Below are positions 61,994-64,000 of a stretch of DNA of 64,000 nt, piece by piece; positions within the stretch are counted from its first letter, which is position 1; each line of letters begins with the position of its first letter. This DNA is from Pontibacter populi (lineage in GTDB: Bacteria; Bacteroidota; Bacteroidia; Cytophagales; Hymenobacteraceae): NCBI RefSeq assembly GCF_019336435.1, contig NZ_JAHWXQ010000001.1:1458054-1522053 (forward strand), given 5' to 3'. The notes beneath the pieces were generated by a model. That model was not told the DNA's origin and searched no databases. It saw only the letters and a program-made list of their open reading frames with translations. The translations under genes and the position numbers were made by a program.

Positions 61994-62175
61994 ACAGTAT
62001 TTGTTTTTATATTGAACCATGAAAGGCAAATACTTAATGCCTTTGCCGGGTGCTACTTATACATATAATTATAGTGTAGCTATAACTGTTAAACACAATA
62101 TCCGGCGTCTTGTTTAGTGCCTGCCCTACAGGGGCGTGACTATAGTTTCAAACATCAGAAATCCAAGAACAATTC

Positions 62176-63414
62176 ATGAATCTGCACATGACCAAGGTTA
62201 AAGTAGGTATTATTAAAGAAGGAAAGGTACCTGTAGATAAGCGGGTGCCGCTAACGCCCAAGAAATGCGAAGAAGCTACCCAGGAATTTCCTGACCTTGA
62301 AGTGCTGGTGCAGCCAAGTGAAGTAAGATGTTTTTCGGATGAGGAATATAAAGAGCTGGGAATACCGCTGCAGCAGGACCTGAGTAATTGTGATGTGCTG
62401 ATGGGTGTAAAAGAAGTCCCCTTAGACCAGCTGATCCCGAACAAGACCTATTTTTTCTTTTCGCATACTATAAAGAAGCAGCCACACAACGCCAAACTGC
62501 TGCGTGCTATACTCGATAAAAAGATCACATTAATAGATTATGAGCTGCTGACAGATAAGGACGGACACCGCGTAGTTGCTTTTGGCCGCTATGCAGGTAT
62601 AGTTGGCGCTTATAATGGTATTCTTACTTACGGCAAAAAACACAGCCTTTTCGATCTGAAACCTGCCTACCTCTGCCACGACATGGATGATATGCGGGAA
62701 GAGTTCTTTAAGGTGAAGTTGCCTGCTATTAAAATTGCTGTAACCGGTGGCGGTCGTGTGGCAGGCGGCGCCATGGAAGTGCTGGATGAAATGGGGATCC
62801 GGAAAGTAAGCGTATTTGACTATTTATATAAGCAGTTCACAGAGCCGGTGTATGCCCAGCTGCACTCCGGCGACTATAACAGAAGGCCCGATGTGGAAGT
62901 ATGGGACTCTCCTGACTTTTATGCCCACCCGGAACTATACGAAAGCACTTTCCGCAAATTTACCCGCGTAACCGATCTGCTCCTGGCGTGTGCCTATTGG
63001 AATCCCAAAGCGCCTAAGCTGTTCTCGGAAGATGAGACCCGTCAATCCGATTTTAAAATAGATACTATCGCCGACATTACCTGCGATGTAGATGGTTCTA
63101 TTCCGACTACCAAGCGCTCTACTACCATACCCGAACCGGTGTACGACTATAACCCGGCAACAGGAGAGTTAGAGCCATCCTATAGTTCGGAAAGCAATAT
63201 AACCGTAATGGCCGTAGATAACCTACCCTGCGAGTTGCCCCGCAACGCCTCCCGCGACTTTGGCCGTAATATTATAGACTATGTGTTTCCGCAATTCTTT
63301 AACAACGATGAAGGGGGCATGCTGGCAAGAGCAACTATAGCTAAGGATGGAAAGCTGACTGAAAAGTATAGTTATCTGCAGGAGTATGCGGATAGCGCTG
63401 TTGTTAATAAATGA
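62176..63414 (+). CDS. AlaDH/PNT-type NAD(P) dehydrogenase (saccharopine/alanine dehydrogenase-like)
   Basis: A 412-residue protein with an N-terminal AlaDH/PNT domain (VGIIKEGKVPVDKRVPLTPK) and a Rossmann segment (IKIAVTGGGRVAGGAMEVLD). Related to NAD-dependent lysine-forming saccharopine dehydrogenases and alanine dehydrogenases, but the insertion DFKIDTIADITCDVDGSIPT also fits other members. The substrate cannot be fixed. A second Met at 62188 is an alternative start. It is divergent from gcvP. Confidence 0.82.
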   Translation: MNLHMTKVKVGIIKEGKVPVDKRVPLTPKKCEEATQEFPDLEVLVQPSEVRCFSDEEYKELGIPLQQDLSNCDVLMGVKEVPLDQLIPNKTYFFFSHTIKKQPHNAKLLRAILDKKITLIDYELLTDKDGHRVVAFGRYAGIVGAYNGILTYGKKHSLFDLKPAYLCHDMDDMREEFFKVKLPAIKIAVTGGGRVAGGAMEVLDEMGIRKVSVFDYLYKQFTEPVYAQLHSGDYNRRPDVEVWDSPDFYAHPELYESTFRKFTRVTDLLLACAYWNPKAPKLFSEDETRQSDFKIDTIADITCDVDGSIPTTKRSTTIPEPVYDYNPATGELEPSYSSESNITVMAVDNLPCELPRNASRDFGRNIIDYVFPQFFNNDEGGMLARATIAKDGKLTEKYSYLQEYADSAVVNK

Positions 63415-63833
63415 AAGAAGGAAAAAGTAAAGGACTCTATTATATATAAGAGTAATCTATAGTTGGAATAATAAAGAAGAAAACCGATTAACGTCCAGTT
63501 CAACTAAAAGGAGTTACACTCACGAAATCATCTGATATGACCCTTAGCCCGGTCATAAAGAAGAGGTGTTATTGGACAGCAGTAACACAAGTTAAAAAAG
63601 AATCTTTCAGGTTTCCAGCCACTTAGCGGTTTGTAGGTAAAAAGTTCATGGCTGGCCCTTGCATCTTCACAAGGAGTGTGTACTTTTGCAACCCGTTCAG
63701 CAGGAAAGGAAGTGAGAAGTTGGAAAGAGGCGCAGTAACTGGAACGGAAGAAAAACCTCCATTACAGCAGCGAGAGCTACTATAGCGAGTGCAGCTTCTA
63801 GAAAACATTTCTAAAATTTCTTTGGATGAGTGC
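63415..63833. other. Gap leading to the tandem promoters
   Basis: About 420 bp with no gene recognised. A weak minus-strand frame at 63623-63868 runs across the promoter and is not credible. Two CTATAG words (63461, 63780). Confidence 0.45.
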
Positions 63834-63865
63834 TTGCAAAGACGGAAAAGATTGCCGTATCTTTG
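63834..63865 (+). promoter_or_regulatory. Strong Bacteroidota promoter P1
   Basis: TTG (63834-63836), 21-bp spacer, TATCTTTG (63858-63865), followed by GCACTCC. A near-perfect match to the TTG-N19-21-TAnnTTTG consensus recognised by the Bacteroidota sigma factor. Confidence 0.75.
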
Positions 63866-63962
63866 CACTCCGGTTCAGGCAGCAGGCCTTGCAGGGAAAG
63901 CTTCTTTCGAACATGGAACAGAGGCTGAAAAGAAAAGAAAAAAAAAGATTTTGCTCGAGGTA

Positions 63963-63992
63963 TTGCAGATTGAAAAAAAGCTACTACCTTTG
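63963..63992 (+). promoter_or_regulatory. Strong Bacteroidota promoter P2 at the window end
   Basis: TTG (63963-63965), 19-bp spacer, TACCTTTG (63985-63992), followed by GCACTCCC. Same layout as P1, 127 bp downstream. Such tandem strong promoters with GCACTCC starts often precede rRNA or ribosomal operons; the gene itself is beyond the window. Confidence 0.75.
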
Positions 63993-64000
63993 CACTCCCA

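Noticed and set aside
63623..63868. 81-codon minus-strand frame near the window end
   Set aside because: It overlaps the strong plus-strand promoter P1 and shows no conserved features.
1..64000. tRNA and rRNA genes
   Set aside because: None was recognised on inspection of the spacers; a tRNAscan-SE or Infernal run would settle this. Only promoters suggestive of an rRNA or other highly expressed operon are seen at the right edge.

Overview
This window looks like the chromosome of a Bacteroidota bacterium, most likely order Cytophagales, family Hymenobacteraceae (Pontibacter-like). The family-level placement is inference. It rests on TAnnTTTG-type promoters, a type IX secretion (T9SS) type B C-terminal domain next to a PorP/SprF protein, many DUF5686/DUF4407/DUF4136-type Bacteroidota proteins, a YtxJ bacillithiol-system protein, and family-typical gene neighbours. 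No rRNA, tRNA, CRISPR array or transposase was found.

Layout: 1-3.6 kb is the end of an ATP synthase operon (atpF-atpH-atpA-atpG) closed by a strong terminator. 3.7-23.3 kb is housekeeping and envelope DNA: a PafA-like phosphatase, pyrophosphatase, a UbiA-like membrane protein, NAD(P)HX repair, DUF5686 and PAP2 proteins, IspF, an M28 peptidase and LutB. It also holds a divergent pair of an AsnRS-core asparagine synthetase and an AsnC-type regulator, an aminotransferase, DUF4407, a serine dehydratase alpha chain and acylphosphatase. 23.4-25.0 kb is an AT-rich two-gene cassette (DUF4365 plus an unknown protein). 28.3-30.0 kb carries nuoA-nuoB-nuoC, but nuoD lies only at 39.3 kb. Between them is a 9.2 kb block of eleven minus-strand reading frames: SPFH protein, lipoprotein, TPR protein, MDR oxidoreductase, a frameshifted membrane phosphoesterase, esterase, acetyltransferase and unknowns. 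Its distal 6 kb is bracketed by a 22-bp direct repeat and holds one attC-like hairpin.

40.9-47.6 kb holds an M16 peptidase, a fused 2-oxoacid dehydrogenase E1, small exported proteins, YtxJ, OsmC, an outer-membrane protein and lipoyl synthase. 48.9-55.1 kb is a cell-surface module: a 1068-residue ice-binding/DUF11/Ig-like protein with a T9SS type B sorting domain, its PorP/SprF partner and a PorE-like OmpA protein. A TonB-dependent receptor, a DUF4136 lipoprotein, glycine dehydrogenase GcvP and an AlaDH/saccharopine-dehydrogenase-like enzyme follow. The window ends in two tandem strong Bacteroidota promoters reading outward.

The most striking feature is not a gene. The palindrome CTATAG, usually extended towards AACTATAGTT, recurs about 110 times by hand count, against roughly 17 expected from base composition. 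It occurs inside genes, in spacers and in terminator loops. The full 10-bp palindrome occurs at least 12 times against about 0.1 expected. It behaves like the highly iterated palindrome (HIP1) of cyanobacteria but has a different sequence. A second layer is a roughly 0.6 kb non-coding repeat with two collinear copies at 27.5-28.1 kb and 47.9-48.5 kb, and fragments elsewhere.
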